The notes beneath the pieces are model-generated. The model searched no databases. It worked only from the letters and a program-made list of their open reading frames with translations, and had not been told where the DNA came from. From Acidobacteriota bacterium (lineage in GTDB: Bacteria; Acidobacteriota; Thermoanaerobaculia; Multivoradales; Multivoraceae), in assembly GCA_029263415.1 (NCBI GenBank), contig JAJCXN010000046.1:124001-188000 (forward strand): a stretch of 64,000 nucleotides of DNA. Direction: 5' to 3'. This document shows, in pieces, positions 17,491-26,257 of the stretch. The position numbers were made by a program, and so were the translations under genes. The first letter of the stretch is position 1. Every line of letters starts with the position of its first letter.

Positions 17491-18858
17491 TTGATAGCTG
17501 CGCTTCTCGTGGATCCCGCCCTCCCTGCACAACTGCTGGCGCGCGCCGGCGCACCCCCCTTCTCGCTTGAGATGAGCGGCCCGGCAGGCATTTCACTTGC
17601 GCTGCTCTTGGTGCTCATCAACGGTTTCTTCGTGGCCGCTGAGTTCGCTCTGGTCAAGGTGCGACCGACACAGGTCGATGCACACCTTGGGACCCGGAGC
17701 GGCCGTACCGCGCGGCACATGATCGACAACCTCGACGCGTATCTCTCTGCAACCCAACTCGGCATCACCCTAGCGAGCTTAGGACTGGGTTGGATCGGCG
17801 AACCGGCAGTGTCGAGCCTGCTCGAACGGCTATTCCATTTCTTCCCCGATCTCTCACCGACTCTGCAGCACACTCTCAGCTTCTCGATCGCGTTCAGCTT
17901 GATCAGTATCGCGCACATTGTGCTGGGCGAGCTGACGCCCAAGTCGATCGCGATCCGGAGACCCGAGGCCACTAGCCTGTGGGTCTCTGTGCCGCTGTTT
18001 GTTTTCTACAAGATCAGTTTTCCGGCAATATGGCTGCTCAACTCGATGGCCAACTCAGTATTGCGTTTGATCGGAATCCGGCCCGTCACTGAGGATTCCT
18101 TTGCGCTCGAAAAAGAGGAGATCCGCAGACTACTGGCTTCAGGCAACGACAGCCGACTCTCGGATCACAAGCGTGAACTCTTGGACAACATCTTCGAACT
18201 CTCTGAGCGGGTGGCTCGGCAGATCATGGTGCCGCGACCCGAAGTCGTCTTTATGGACTTGCAGCTCTCGATCGAAGAGAACCTGGTGGCCGCCAGGGAG
18301 TCGGGTCACACACGATTTCCGCTGTGCGATGGTGACTTGGATCACACTCTCGGCATCATCCACATCAAGGACCTTTTCCACGCGGAGAAGCAGCCCGAAT
18401 CCTTAGATGAGATCCGTCGCGAAACCTTCTTTGTACCGGAAACCCTGTCGCTTGAGCGCCTGCTCAAGAGGATGCTGTCCTCTCACCTTCACATGGCTGC
18501 GATCCTTGATGAGTACGGCAGCACCAGCGGCATCGTCACCCTCGAGAACGTGATGGAAGAGATCGTGGGCGAGATCCAAGACGAGTTCGACGCCGAGCGT
18601 CCAGAGATGACTCAGATCTCAGATAACGTCTGGCAAGTCTTGGGATCCACTCTGCTTGCAGACCTAGAGAACGAACTCAGCATCGAAGTCGATGAGCGGG
18701 ACGAGGACACCATCGCTGGCATTGCTTTTTCTGAGCTCGGCCGCAGGGCAACCGTGGGCGACCAGGTCGAAGTCGGGCCGCTGGCCATCGAAGTCTTGGA
18801 GGTCGACGTCAACCGGATCTTGGCGCTCAAGGTCACGGTGAGCGACGAGCCGCTCTAG
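17491..18858 (+). CDS. CNNM/CorC-family membrane protein with CBS pair
   Basis: A 455-residue protein of the hemolysin C/CorC group. An N-terminal CNNM domain (about 30-215) has membrane helices, with GFFVAAEFALVKVRPTQ and IAHIVLGELTPKSIAIR typical of the family. Two CBS domains follow (about 230-350; MVPRPEVVFMD, ILDEYGSTSGIVTLENVMEEIVGEI) and then a CorC_HlyC domain (370-450). Relatives affect Mg2+ or Co2+ efflux. The TTG at 17491 gives a frame-consistent start; GTG at 17509 is as likely, and the usual ATG is absent until residue 28. The 264-base gap before it has no feature I recognise. Confidence 0.9.
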   Translation: MIAALLVDPALPAQLLARAGAPPFSLEMSGPAGISLALLLVLINGFFVAAEFALVKVRPTQVDAHLGTRSGRTARHMIDNLDAYLSATQLGITLASLGLGWIGEPAVSSLLERLFHFFPDLSPTLQHTLSFSIAFSLISIAHIVLGELTPKSIAIRRPEATSLWVSVPLFVFYKISFPAIWLLNSMANSVLRLIGIRPVTEDSFALEKEEIRRLLASGNDSRLSDHKRELLDNIFELSERVARQIMVPRPEVVFMDLQLSIEENLVAARESGHTRFPLCDGDLDHTLGIIHIKDLFHAEKQPESLDEIRRETFFVPETLSLERLLKRMLSSHLHMAAILDEYGSTSGIVTLENVMEEIVGEIQDEFDAERPEMTQISDNVWQVLGSTLLADLENELSIEVDERDEDTIAGIAFSELGRRATVGDQVEVGPLAIEVLEVDVNRILALKVTVSDEPL

Positions 18859-19023
18859 GACCTTGCAAAATGCGTCCCCGCGGAGTTGGTTTCGTCGCAG
18901 CCTTGATATCGGGCACGCACGCAAGCTTGAGTCACAGGAACCTGAGCGGCCTCGAGCACAGGCACCCATGCAAGGCTCCCAGGGCCCCAGTACGCCCCAG
19001 CGCGAAGCACACCAGTTCACGCC

Positions 19024-20736
19024 CTAAGACAGCTCCTCTAGCGCTCGGCCGAGGCGCTCAATGATATCGCCGACCGCTACGATCTCGCGCTCTTGCGGCG
19101 CGCGGCGCAGCGAGAACTCGACACCGCCGTTGGACAACGACCGTGAGCCAACCACCACGCGAAGGGGCAAGCCGATCAAGTCAGCATCCTTGAACTTGGC
19201 GCCAGGGCTCATCTCTCGGTCGTCGTAGAGCACTTCGTATCCAGCTGTCTCAAGATCCCCATAGAGACGCTCGGCTACCTCACGGACGGCATCGTCTGCC
19301 GCCGGGTTGAGCGCACTCAAGAGCACTTGGAAGGGTGCCAACGGCAACGGCCAGATAATTCCGTCTTTGTCGTGATTCTGCTCAATAGCAGCAGCCACCG
19401 TGCGACCGATACCAAGCCCGTAGCAGCCCATGATCATGGGCTTGTCGGGGCCTTCCTCTGCCGCGAAGTTGCAATTCATCGCTTCTGAATAGCTCGTGCC
19501 GAGCTTGAAGATGTGGCCCACTTCAATGCCGCGGAAGGTCTCCAGCGGCTCGCCGCTTTCAACGTCAGCATCGCCTTCGACCACCATCAGCACATCTGCG
19601 AACTCGGTGACCTCGGCGTCACGACCCCAATTGACACCAGTCAGATGGGCATCGACCTTGTTGGCACCACAGGCAAAGTTCTTAAGCTCTTGGGTGGTAG
19701 TGTCAGCGATCAGCCGATCGACACTGAGACCCACCGGCCCTGCAAAGCCAACCGGAGCATTGGTCGCTCGACTCACCTTCTCAGCATCGGCCAACCGCAG
19801 CCATTCAGCGTCCAGCACATTCTTGAGCTTGACCTCGTTGACCTCGCGATCGCCGCGGATTGCCACCGCTACGATGCCGCCGTCGTGCTCGTAGATCAAG
19901 GTCTTGACCATTTGGCTTGGATCGACACCTAGGTGCTTGGCAACCTGCTCAACGGTTGTGAGCCCGGGAGTTGCCACCTCCTCCAGGACGTCTGAGGCCG
20001 GCGCCTCTGGGGTCTCGAGCTTGGTCACCGCCTTCTCGACATTTGCAGCGTAGCCTGATGCCTTACACCTGATCACGGCGCTCTCACCGGTGTCTGCGAG
20101 CACCATGAACTCGTGTGAGGAGGATCCACCAATCGTGCCCGAGTCAGCGTCGACCACGATGTAGTCAAGACCGCACGCCTCGACGATGCGCGAGTAGGCG
20201 CCATGCATCGCCTGGTACACGTCGTCCATACAGGTGTCATCAGCATGGAAGGAGTAAGCGTCTTTCATCATGAACTCGCGCCCGCGCATCAGGCCGAACC
20301 GCGGCCGGATCTCGTCACGGAACTTGGTTTGGATCTGGTAGAGGTTGAGGGGCAGTTGGCGGTAGCTCTTAACGTTGCGCCTGACCAAGTCTGTGACCAC
20401 CTCTTCGTGGGTTGGTCCGAGACAGAAGTCACGCCCATGGCGATCCTTCACACGGAGCAGCTCCTTGCCGTACTTGCGCCAGCGTTTCGACTCCTGCCAC
20501 AGCTCCGCCGGCTGGACTACAGGCATCTCCAGTTCTTGACAACCCACCGCATCGAGTTCGCGACGGACGATACCCATCATCTTCGACATGCTGCGCAGAC
20601 CAAACGGTAAGAAACTGTAAATACCCGCGGCATGCTTGCGCAGCATTCCCGCCCGCGACATCAACTGGTGACTGATGACCTCGGCGTCCGCGGGGACCTC
20701 GCGCGAGGTATAGAGGAAATACTGGCTCCAACGCAT
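19024..20736 (-). CDS. proS: prolyl-tRNA synthetase
   Basis: A 570-residue class II synthetase of the bacterial type, charging tRNA-Pro. Motif 1 text RAGMLRKHAAGIYSFLPFGLR and motif 2 RDEIRPRFGLMRGREFMMKDAYSFH are clear; the YbaK-like editing insertion spans about 230-385 (VAKHLGVDPSQMVKTLIYEHDG), and motif 3 is in MGCYGLGIGRTVAA. Start ATG 20736 gives MRWSQYFLYTSREVPADAEV, which matches the family, with AAAGG about 10 bases upstream; the frame is open further up through a repeat but that part is not ProS. It follows the zinc-ribbon TPR gene on the same strand. Confidence 0.97.
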   Translation of the reverse strand: MRWSQYFLYTSREVPADAEVISHQLMSRAGMLRKHAAGIYSFLPFGLRSMSKMMGIVRRELDAVGCQELEMPVVQPAELWQESKRWRKYGKELLRVKDRHGRDFCLGPTHEEVVTDLVRRNVKSYRQLPLNLYQIQTKFRDEIRPRFGLMRGREFMMKDAYSFHADDTCMDDVYQAMHGAYSRIVEACGLDYIVVDADSGTIGGSSSHEFMVLADTGESAVIRCKASGYAANVEKAVTKLETPEAPASDVLEEVATPGLTTVEQVAKHLGVDPSQMVKTLIYEHDGGIVAVAIRGDREVNEVKLKNVLDAEWLRLADAEKVSRATNAPVGFAGPVGLSVDRLIADTTTQELKNFACGANKVDAHLTGVNWGRDAEVTEFADVLMVVEGDADVESGEPLETFRGIEVGHIFKLGTSYSEAMNCNFAAEEGPDKPMIMGCYGLGIGRTVAAAIEQNHDKDGIIWPLPLAPFQVLLSALNPAADDAVREVAERLYGDLETAGYEVLYDDREMSPGAKFKDADLIGLPLRVVVGSRSLSNGGVEFSLRRAPQEREIVAVGDIIERLGRALEELS

Positions 20737-20777
20737 GATTAAAGCGCCTTTAGGAAATGACTGGTTGGGGGCTTTGG

Positions 20778-20813
20778 CCTTGGGACCACCTATGACCTTG
20801 GGATCACCTATGA
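20778..20813. repeat. two tandem copies of an 18-bp repeat in the proS leader
   Basis: CCTTGGGACCACCTATGA at 20778-20795 is followed at once by CCTTGGGATCACCTATGA at 20796-20813, with one mismatch. The pair sits about 40-75 bases upstream of the proS start, inside the leader between the TPR gene and proS. Confidence 0.75.
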
Positions 20814-20918
20814 AGGGTAGCGATCTCAAGAGCAGCCGGCTGATCGTGGCAAGAAACGGAAGTGTTGCGAGCGAAGGCATCAAGCCTGAAGGCTCACACT
20901 ACGCAGCGAGCGGCGATG

Positions 20919-22751
20919 CTACTTCCTGCGGACTCCACGAACAATGCGCGCTGAATCGCGCATGAAGTCCATCATCTTCTCAGATAGGGCATGTTGCCCT
21001 GAACTGCGCGTGAGATCACGAGCGCCATCCAGAACGCGCTTGGCTTCTGCGTCTTCTCCGGAAGCGAGCAAAGCCATGCCTAGGTGAGTCAGCGTAGTGG
21101 AGTCTTTGCCTAACTCGGTCGATTGGCTCAGGCAATCGATGGCTTCGATGAACTCTTGGCGCTTGTAGTGAACCCATCCTAAAGCGGCCAGCGAAAACTG
21201 CTTAAGTTCGTCGGGCGAACAGTCGAGTGAGCGACGAGCGAGATCCAGGGCTTCGTCGAGGTTCTCGTCCATCTCAGCGAGGTTGTACGCCATCTCGTAG
21301 TACGCGATTGCTCTCGAAAAATCAGAGGCTCCTTCGTCCAGAAGCTGCTGACCCATACGGTTGCCCTCGCGGTAGCGCCCTTCGCTGCGCAATGCAGCAA
21401 TCAAGGTCGCATACGCGGTTGCGCGCATCATTTCGCTGGGCTCGAGCTGCAGCACCTTGGCGGTCGCACTGCGGGTCTCCTTCATCCGATCGAGCTGCAA
21501 GCACGCCAGTGCGTAGGTCATGAGCAACGTCGGGTTCTCTGGCTCGGCGCGCAAGGCGCTCCTGAGGCCAGTGAGTGCTTTCGAGGCGTCGCCTGCGCGC
21601 AGGTGACTTTCGGCCGCAGTCAGGCCTCGTTGAGCAGCTGCCGACACCTCGGGTAGCGCGCCGCCGCCGCCTGATAGATACGCGACTAAGTCTTCGTACC
21701 GAAGCTTGCGGGGATTGAGCCTTTGAGCGCGCCTGAATGCGTCGAGCGCCTTACGGTTCCAGTGCCGCTCGACGTAGCAAAGTCCGAGCACGTGGTAGCA
21801 CTCTTCGAAAGCCGGGTCCAAGCGTGAGGCTTCGGTTAAAACCTCGATCGCCGGCTGAATGCTGCCCATCTCGTAGTAGCAATTGCCCAACAGATAGAGC
21901 GCATGTGGCACCGCATCCAATTCGCGGGCGCGTTCCAAGTAGGTCGCCGCGCGGCGCAGATCGCCCCGGGCTGCCATGGTTGCGCCCAGTGAGAAGTGCG
22001 GAAGAAACGCATCAGGGAAGAGTTCCACCGCACGTTTGAGATGCACCTCGGCTTGGTCGTTGTCGCCGAGCTGGTGACGGATAACTCCACTATAGACGAG
22101 GCCTTCGTAGTGGTCGGGCTTGGCACGCAGTACTCGATCAAAGTAGCGCAGTGCGTCTTTGATCAAGCCTTCGTGAAAGTGGCATTCACCCAAGAACTCA
22201 GCCAACACATAGTTGGCCTTGTCCAATCGGAACGCCTTCTCCAGGGCTTTTAGCGCGGGGCCCACCTCCAACGCAAAGAACGAATACTCCCCCTCGGCCA
22301 TGTGGCGATCAAACACTTCGCGCTTGTCGCCGGCAAACAGCGACGACATTCGACCCTTGACTTCGGTGAACCGGTCCCGGCGCTCAAGCGCCATTAGCTG
22401 GCCGTCTAAGCGGGCTGACCACAGGTCGTTCCACTCCTCAGACGACACCAGGTTGTGGCGTTCCAACAACTCACGCATGGTCACCAAGCCGGAGTGGTTG
22501 ATGACGATGTTCTCTTCCTGCTTGTGCATTGCAGAAAGCACGCTCTTAACCGTCTCGCCGGTCCGTCGCAAGACCTCTTCTAGGATCGACAGACGCTCTA
22601 GAACGTGCTCGTCAAAGGAGAAGCTCTCGTCCTCATTTTCCAGCATTTCGCCGTCCCCGCGGGGACCAGACACGACCATGAGTCGGTTCTGGCACCGCCG
22701 GCAGAACTCCGCGTCGTCATGATTGAGGACGCTACAGGCCTGGCACAACAT
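20919..22751 (-). CDS. zinc-ribbon TPR protein
   Basis: A 610-residue soluble protein. The N-terminus holds a zinc ribbon with Cys3, Cys6, Cys17 and Cys20 (CQAC...CRRC). After a helical linker come many tetratricopeptide repeats from about 165 to 600, for example VLAEFLGECHFHEGLIKDALRYFDRVLRAKPD and GLVYSGVIRHQLGDNDQAEVHLKRAVELFPD. No enzyme domain is visible, so a scaffold role is likely. It is upstream of proS with a 182-base gap and may be in the same transcript. I do not recognise a named family. Confidence 0.78.
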   Translation of the reverse strand: MLCQACSVLNHDDAEFCRRCQNRLMVVSGPRGDGEMLENEDESFSFDEHVLERLSILEEVLRRTGETVKSVLSAMHKQEENIVINHSGLVTMRELLERHNLVSSEEWNDLWSARLDGQLMALERRDRFTEVKGRMSSLFAGDKREVFDRHMAEGEYSFFALEVGPALKALEKAFRLDKANYVLAEFLGECHFHEGLIKDALRYFDRVLRAKPDHYEGLVYSGVIRHQLGDNDQAEVHLKRAVELFPDAFLPHFSLGATMAARGDLRRAATYLERARELDAVPHALYLLGNCYYEMGSIQPAIEVLTEASRLDPAFEECYHVLGLCYVERHWNRKALDAFRRAQRLNPRKLRYEDLVAYLSGGGGALPEVSAAAQRGLTAAESHLRAGDASKALTGLRSALRAEPENPTLLMTYALACLQLDRMKETRSATAKVLQLEPSEMMRATAYATLIAALRSEGRYREGNRMGQQLLDEGASDFSRAIAYYEMAYNLAEMDENLDEALDLARRSLDCSPDELKQFSLAALGWVHYKRQEFIEAIDCLSQSTELGKDSTTLTHLGMALLASGEDAEAKRVLDGARDLTRSSGQHALSEKMMDFMRDSARIVRGVRRK

Positions 22752-23079
22752 GGGGAACGGTCTCTAACAAAGGCTTCCTGTTCGAGCGGCGGAGTGATCG
22801 CGATAATCCGGTTGGCTGGGCTGAGACTCACCGAGGACGGACTGTAGGCCGGCACCAGTGCCCAAGAAGGCCCGAAACCTCTGACGGGGCCCAGGCTGTT
22901 TAGGCGTGAAAACACGCGCACCTAAAGGCTACGTGAGGCGCTGCAAGGGGTCAAGAAAGCGCGAATCAGCGCCCGGCCGGGCTTAAGTTGTGAGGACACA
23001 GCCATTTGGCTTCGAAGCGATTGGGTGTACCGACAGCTCAGCACCATCTTTCTTTGCTCAAAGAGTCGCAAAGCACCAG
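22752..23079. other. 328-base intergenic region with inverted repeats
   Basis: Between the bactofilin-like gene end and the zinc-ribbon TPR start (both minus strand). It contains a bulged hairpin at 22899-22926 (TTTAGGCGTG, AAAA loop, CACG, 4-base bulge, CCTAAA) and the palindrome GCCCGGCCGGGC at 22971-22982. On the minus strand the latter is followed by GCGCTGATTCGCGC and TTTCTT, a possible weak terminator for the sigma operon. No gene is supported here. Confidence 0.4.
22899..22926. other. bulged inverted repeat
   Basis: Arms TTTAGG/CCTAAA outside and CGTG/CACG inside, with an AAAA loop and a CGCA bulge on one side. It sits about 150 bases upstream of the zinc-ribbon TPR gene. It lacks a T-run on either strand, so a structured RNA or protein-binding site is as likely as a terminator. 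Confidence 0.4.
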
Positions 23080-24033
23080 CTAATCGGCTTTCTGGCCGCT
23101 CATCTGAACACCGGCCTTAAGCGCCGCCCCCATCCCTACCAGTGTGATCATCGACCAGATGGTGGCGCCCAACCACGGCACCAACTTGAGCGCGCCAATC
23201 ACGCACAGCCCCACCAGAAACTGACCTAAGAGATCGCGCGGTAGCTTGGACCACCGACCTGCGAGCCAACGGCCCAAAGCGAGCACTACCGCAACTGAAC
23301 CCCAAAGCTTCAAAACAAACGCAAGCACCACGGCCAAAACCACCAACGGCAACGAGATTAGCGCTGGGGAAAACGAAGACAGGATGATGAAACCAAGGGC
23401 GACGGTTAGCACGAATGTCACGCCCAAGACAAAGCTGCCCATTGGCTGCTCTGCGACCAAGGCACCGGTTCGAAGCATCGGACCAGAGAAGCACGAGACT
23501 AGTAGCGTCCCAGCCAGCCACCAAGCCAGCAGCAAACCGAGCTTCGCTGAAAGCAGGACCGGCCGTCCACCCAGCGACGGCACTTCGATCAGTGCCAACA
23601 AGGCCCTCGACGCGTGCGGATACGCCAGGATCCTTCCATCCACCGTCACGTTGCTTGCACTGCTCACGGCACCGCCGAGGACCACCACATCGCCCCCGAT
23701 GCGCGCACCGTCTTCAAGCTGCACCGAGCCTTCGAGCACCACCAGGTCGCCACCAATCGAGCCTGAGACGGTGGCGTTTCCGCGCAGCACGGAAGCGTTG
23801 GTGTGCACGGTACCGCGCACCACCAGATCACGACCCAACGCCACCACTTGACTGCGAGCGAAGCTGTCCGCTCCAATCACGATCGCGCTCTCAGAATTGG
23901 CCGCTTGGTCGCTGGCCGCAAAAGCTGCCAACGAGACCGACAGCGTCGCCACCAGTGCAGTCGTCAACAGCACTGCCGTGCGCCATTGGCACCACTGATT
24001 CGAGCCAGCACGTTTTGAGAATCGGTTTGCCAT
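23080..24033 (-). CDS. bactofilin-like polymer-forming protein with membrane domain
   Basis: A 317-residue protein. A signal/anchor helix (about 18-40, RTAVLLTTALVATLSVSLAAFAA) precedes a short right-handed beta repeat (about 48-130) of the polymer-forming cytoskeletal kind: IGADSFARSQVVALGRDLVVRGTV, GNATVSGSIGGDLVVLEGSVQLEDGARIGGDVVVLGGAV. The C-terminal half has about four membrane helices (160-310). Known bactofilins are cytosolic; here the repeat is likely outside the inner membrane, as in other envelope relatives. It is the third gene after an ECF sigma factor and an anti-sigma-like protein, so it is probably part of that regulon. Exact role unknown. Confidence 0.75.
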   Translation of the reverse strand: MANRFSKRAGSNQWCQWRTAVLLTTALVATLSVSLAAFAASDQAANSESAIVIGADSFARSQVVALGRDLVVRGTVHTNASVLRGNATVSGSIGGDLVVLEGSVQLEDGARIGGDVVVLGGAVSSASNVTVDGRILAYPHASRALLALIEVPSLGGRPVLLSAKLGLLLAWWLAGTLLVSCFSGPMLRTGALVAEQPMGSFVLGVTFVLTVALGFIILSSFSPALISLPLVVLAVVLAFVLKLWGSVAVVLALGRWLAGRWSKLPRDLLGQFLVGLCVIGALKLVPWLGATIWSMITLVGMGAALKAGVQMSGQKAD

Positions 24034-24115
24034 CGGTCGTTCTAGCCTACGTGAGCAAACGCAGCAACGGCCGACAAGCGCCGGCCGTTCTCATCAAAGC
24101 AATTGTCGAGGACGA

Positions 24116-24673
24116 CTACCGATTGCGTTGAGACGCACGCCGCGTACGGCGCAAGCCACCAGCAAGTCCCGTCGCCGCACCGACGAAAGCCAGCGCGAGG
24201 AAAGCGCCTACCGTCGGCGAGGTGCCGATCCAACTACCAACTGTCGTACCGACCCCGGTCCAGGTCGCTGCGAGCAAACCGGCTCCTGCGAGTGCGACCG
24301 AAGACGCCGCGCTAGCGATTGTGGCCAACACCGACTCCCCTGAAACCGCAGTACTGCCAAGCGCGACCACTAGAGCGAGCCCAGCAGCGCCTGCAAGAGC
24401 AAACATCCAGCTACGGCTCGAGGAACGTGTTTCACCAACTGCATCAGTCTTCACCAGCGCCATCACCTGATCCGAGAATTCTTCAGGAACCCGGACTGAT
24501 GGAAAACGCAGCAACTCATGAAGTCGCACCAGGCTGGGATTCGCCTCTGATCGCGCCAGCCCTGAATCCGCTAGCCCTGATCCCGCACTTAGAGCGCGGC
24601 CGGAGTCCAACGCAGCATCCAACGCCTCAAGGGAGTGCGCCGCCGCAGAATGAGATTGTGTAACTTCGTCCAT
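24116..24673 (-). CDS. anti-sigma-factor-like membrane protein
   Basis: A 185-residue protein directly downstream of an ECF sigma gene. Residues ~45-80 (SLVRLHELLRFPSVRVPEEFSDQVMALVK) resemble the region of anti-sigma factors that follows the zinc-binding part, but no His/Cys zinc motif is present. Three hydrophobic segments follow (about 90-110, 120-145, 152-172) with an Arg-rich end (RRTRRASQRNR). ATG 24673 gives MDEVTQSHS; the longer frame adds 34 residues and is less plausible. A membrane-bound partner of the sigma factor is inferred from position and this motif. Confidence 0.62.
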   Translation of the reverse strand: MDEVTQSHSAAAHSLEALDAALDSGRALSAGSGLADSGLARSEANPSLVRLHELLRFPSVRVPEEFSDQVMALVKTDAVGETRSSSRSWMFALAGAAGLALVVALGSTAVSGESVLATIASAASSVALAGAGLLAATWTGVGTTVGSWIGTSPTVGAFLALAFVGAATGLAGGLRRTRRASQRNR

Positions 24674-24832
24674 GAGAAAGAATCCGCCAAGTGAGGTTCG
24701 CCACAACCCAATCCGGGATAATGACCGGTAGCCGTTCGGTTGCGCTACCAGCACGAGTACGCAGAGTTGAGACAAAAGGTTTTGCCGCTGCCGGTCGCGA
24801 TGGATCAGGGACTAGGGATTGTTGCAGAGGTC

Positions 24833-25408
24833 CTAGTCCCTCAAGAACTCCTCCAGTTCGTCCTTGAGCATCTGCCGGCCCCGAAAGAGCTTGTTCTTGA
24901 CGGTGCCGAGCGGCATTTCTTTGATCTCGGCGATGTCGTCGTAAGACAGCTCAGCGAAGTGGCGCAGCTCGATCAACTCGCGATACTCGCCCTTAAGACG
25001 CGACACGGCCATGAGGATCGCACCGCCCCGCTCACGATTCCTCAGTTCACCATAAGGACCCTGCTCATCGCTGGCGAACTCCCATTCGCCCCCGTCCGAG
25101 TCGCCCGTTTCTGGACGGGTCAACGAGACCAGCTTGAGGCGTCTCTTGCGCATCAAATCGATCGCGGCATTTTGAGCTACGCGAAACAACCACGTCGAGA
25201 ACCGATAGCTGGAGTCGAACCGGTCCAGCGCCCGATAGACCCTCAAGAAAACGTCTTGAGAAAGTTCGAGCGCTTCGTCCTGGTTGCGCAGAATGCGCGT
25301 CAGGTAGTTCGCTAGACGCTGCTGGTAGCGCAACACGAGCACGCGAAAGTCATCCTCTGCTCCTGCAAGGATCGACTCCACCAACTCTTCATCTGTTCTC
25401 TCAGGCAT
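24833..25408 (-). CDS. ECF-type RNA polymerase sigma factor
   Basis: A sigma-70 family regulator of about 191 residues. Region 2 is clear: DFRVLVLRYQQRLANYLTRILRNQDEALELSQDVFLRVYRALDRFDSSYRFSTWLFRVAQNAAIDLMRKRR. Region 4 follows: LKGEYRELIELRHFAELSYDDIAEIKEMPLGTVKNKLFRGRQMLKDEL, ending the protein. It would direct RNA polymerase to envelope or stress genes. The start may be ATG 25408 (MPERTDEEL) or GTG 25426. It is followed by an anti-sigma-like gene and a bactofilin-like gene, and is divergent from ccmA with fewer than 75 bases between starts. Confidence 0.93.
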   Translation of the reverse strand: MPERTDEELVESILAGAEDDFRVLVLRYQQRLANYLTRILRNQDEALELSQDVFLRVYRALDRFDSSYRFSTWLFRVAQNAAIDLMRKRRLKLVSLTRPETGDSDGGEWEFASDEQGPYGELRNRERGGAILMAVSRLKGEYRELIELRHFAELSYDDIAEIKEMPLGTVKNKLFRGRQMLKDELEEFLRD

Positions 25409-25444
25409 ATTTTCGTCCGCGACCACGAGGTGAGTCCGCTAGCT

Positions 25445-26257
25445 ATGGCATCCTACGACCAACGGCACGGCTCCTGCGAAATGCACTCTACTGATTCCAT
25501 CACCGCGAGCGGCGAACCCGCCTGCACCCAACCCGCAAACGCAGTCACAGCTCGTGGCGTTGGGCGGCGATTTGGGCGAACCTGGGCACTCGCGCACATT
25601 GATATCGAAATCAAACAAGGAGAATCGGTACTTCTCGTCGGCCACAACGGATCCGGCAAGACAACGCTGTTGCGACTCCTCTGCGGTCTCCTACGACCCA
25701 GTACCGGCGATCTGCGCTTGTTCGGGTCCGCACCGCAGCAGCAGCCGTTCGAGGTACGGCCCCGGCTGACCTTGGTTTCGCACCGAACCTATCTATATGA
25801 GCAATTGACCGCGCTGGAACACGTGCGTTTGTGGATGGGGCTCGCAATGGACAGCACCTACCACTCCACCCCAGCGGAGGCCCAGGAGCGACGTGCCAAG
25901 GAGCTGTTGGAGACAGTGGGCCTCGAACAACGTGCCGCAGACCCTGCCGTTCAGTTCTCTGCGGGCATGAGAAAACGATTGTCTCTGCTACGTACTCAGA
26001 TCGAGGATCCCGATCTGATCCTGCTCGACGAACCCTTCAGCGCCCTCGACCCAGCCGGCCAAGACATGGTGACCGACTGGCTGGCGCAGCTGCGGGCTCG
26101 CGGCAAGACGTTGATCGTGGCTTCCCACGCGCTCGAGCAAGCAAGCAAGCTCTGCGCGAAGGCGATCGTGCTGCACACCGGTCAGATCGTCTGGCGGGGT
26201 GCCGCCGCGGACGTCACAGCAGGCCTACTCACCCACGCCACTAAGAGCAACTCATGA
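25445..26257 (+). CDS. ccmA: cytochrome c maturation ABC transporter ATP-binding protein CcmA
   Basis: The ATPase of the CcmAB complex, which powers release of haem-loaded CcmE for cytochrome c assembly. Walker A is GHNGSGKT, the ABC signature region is FSAGMRKRLSLLR, and Walker B LILLDEPFSALD is followed by the switch His in VASHALEQ. About 270 residues, slightly longer than usual at the N-terminus. The start is uncertain: ATG 25445 is used here, with GTG 25430 and ATG 25481 possible, none with a good ribosome site. It is first of nine ccm genes and overlaps ccmB by 4 bases. Confidence 0.93.
   Translation: MASYDQRHGSCEMHSTDSITASGEPACTQPANAVTARGVGRRFGRTWALAHIDIEIKQGESVLLVGHNGSGKTTLLRLLCGLLRPSTGDLRLFGSAPQQQPFEVRPRLTLVSHRTYLYEQLTALEHVRLWMGLAMDSTYHSTPAEAQERRAKELLETVGLEQRAADPAVQFSAGMRKRLSLLRTQIEDPDLILLDEPFSALDPAGQDMVTDWLAQLRARGKTLIVASHALEQASKLCAKAIVLHTGQIVWRGAAADVTAGLLTHATKSNS

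Noticed and set aside
20737-20883. N-terminal extension of ProS by 49 residues
   Set aside because: The extension is translated from the leader repeats and is absent from the ProS family; the family start is at 20736.
22990-23229. 79-codon plus-strand frame
   Set aside because: It overlaps the 3' end of the bactofilin-like gene and has no recognisable motif or ribosome site.
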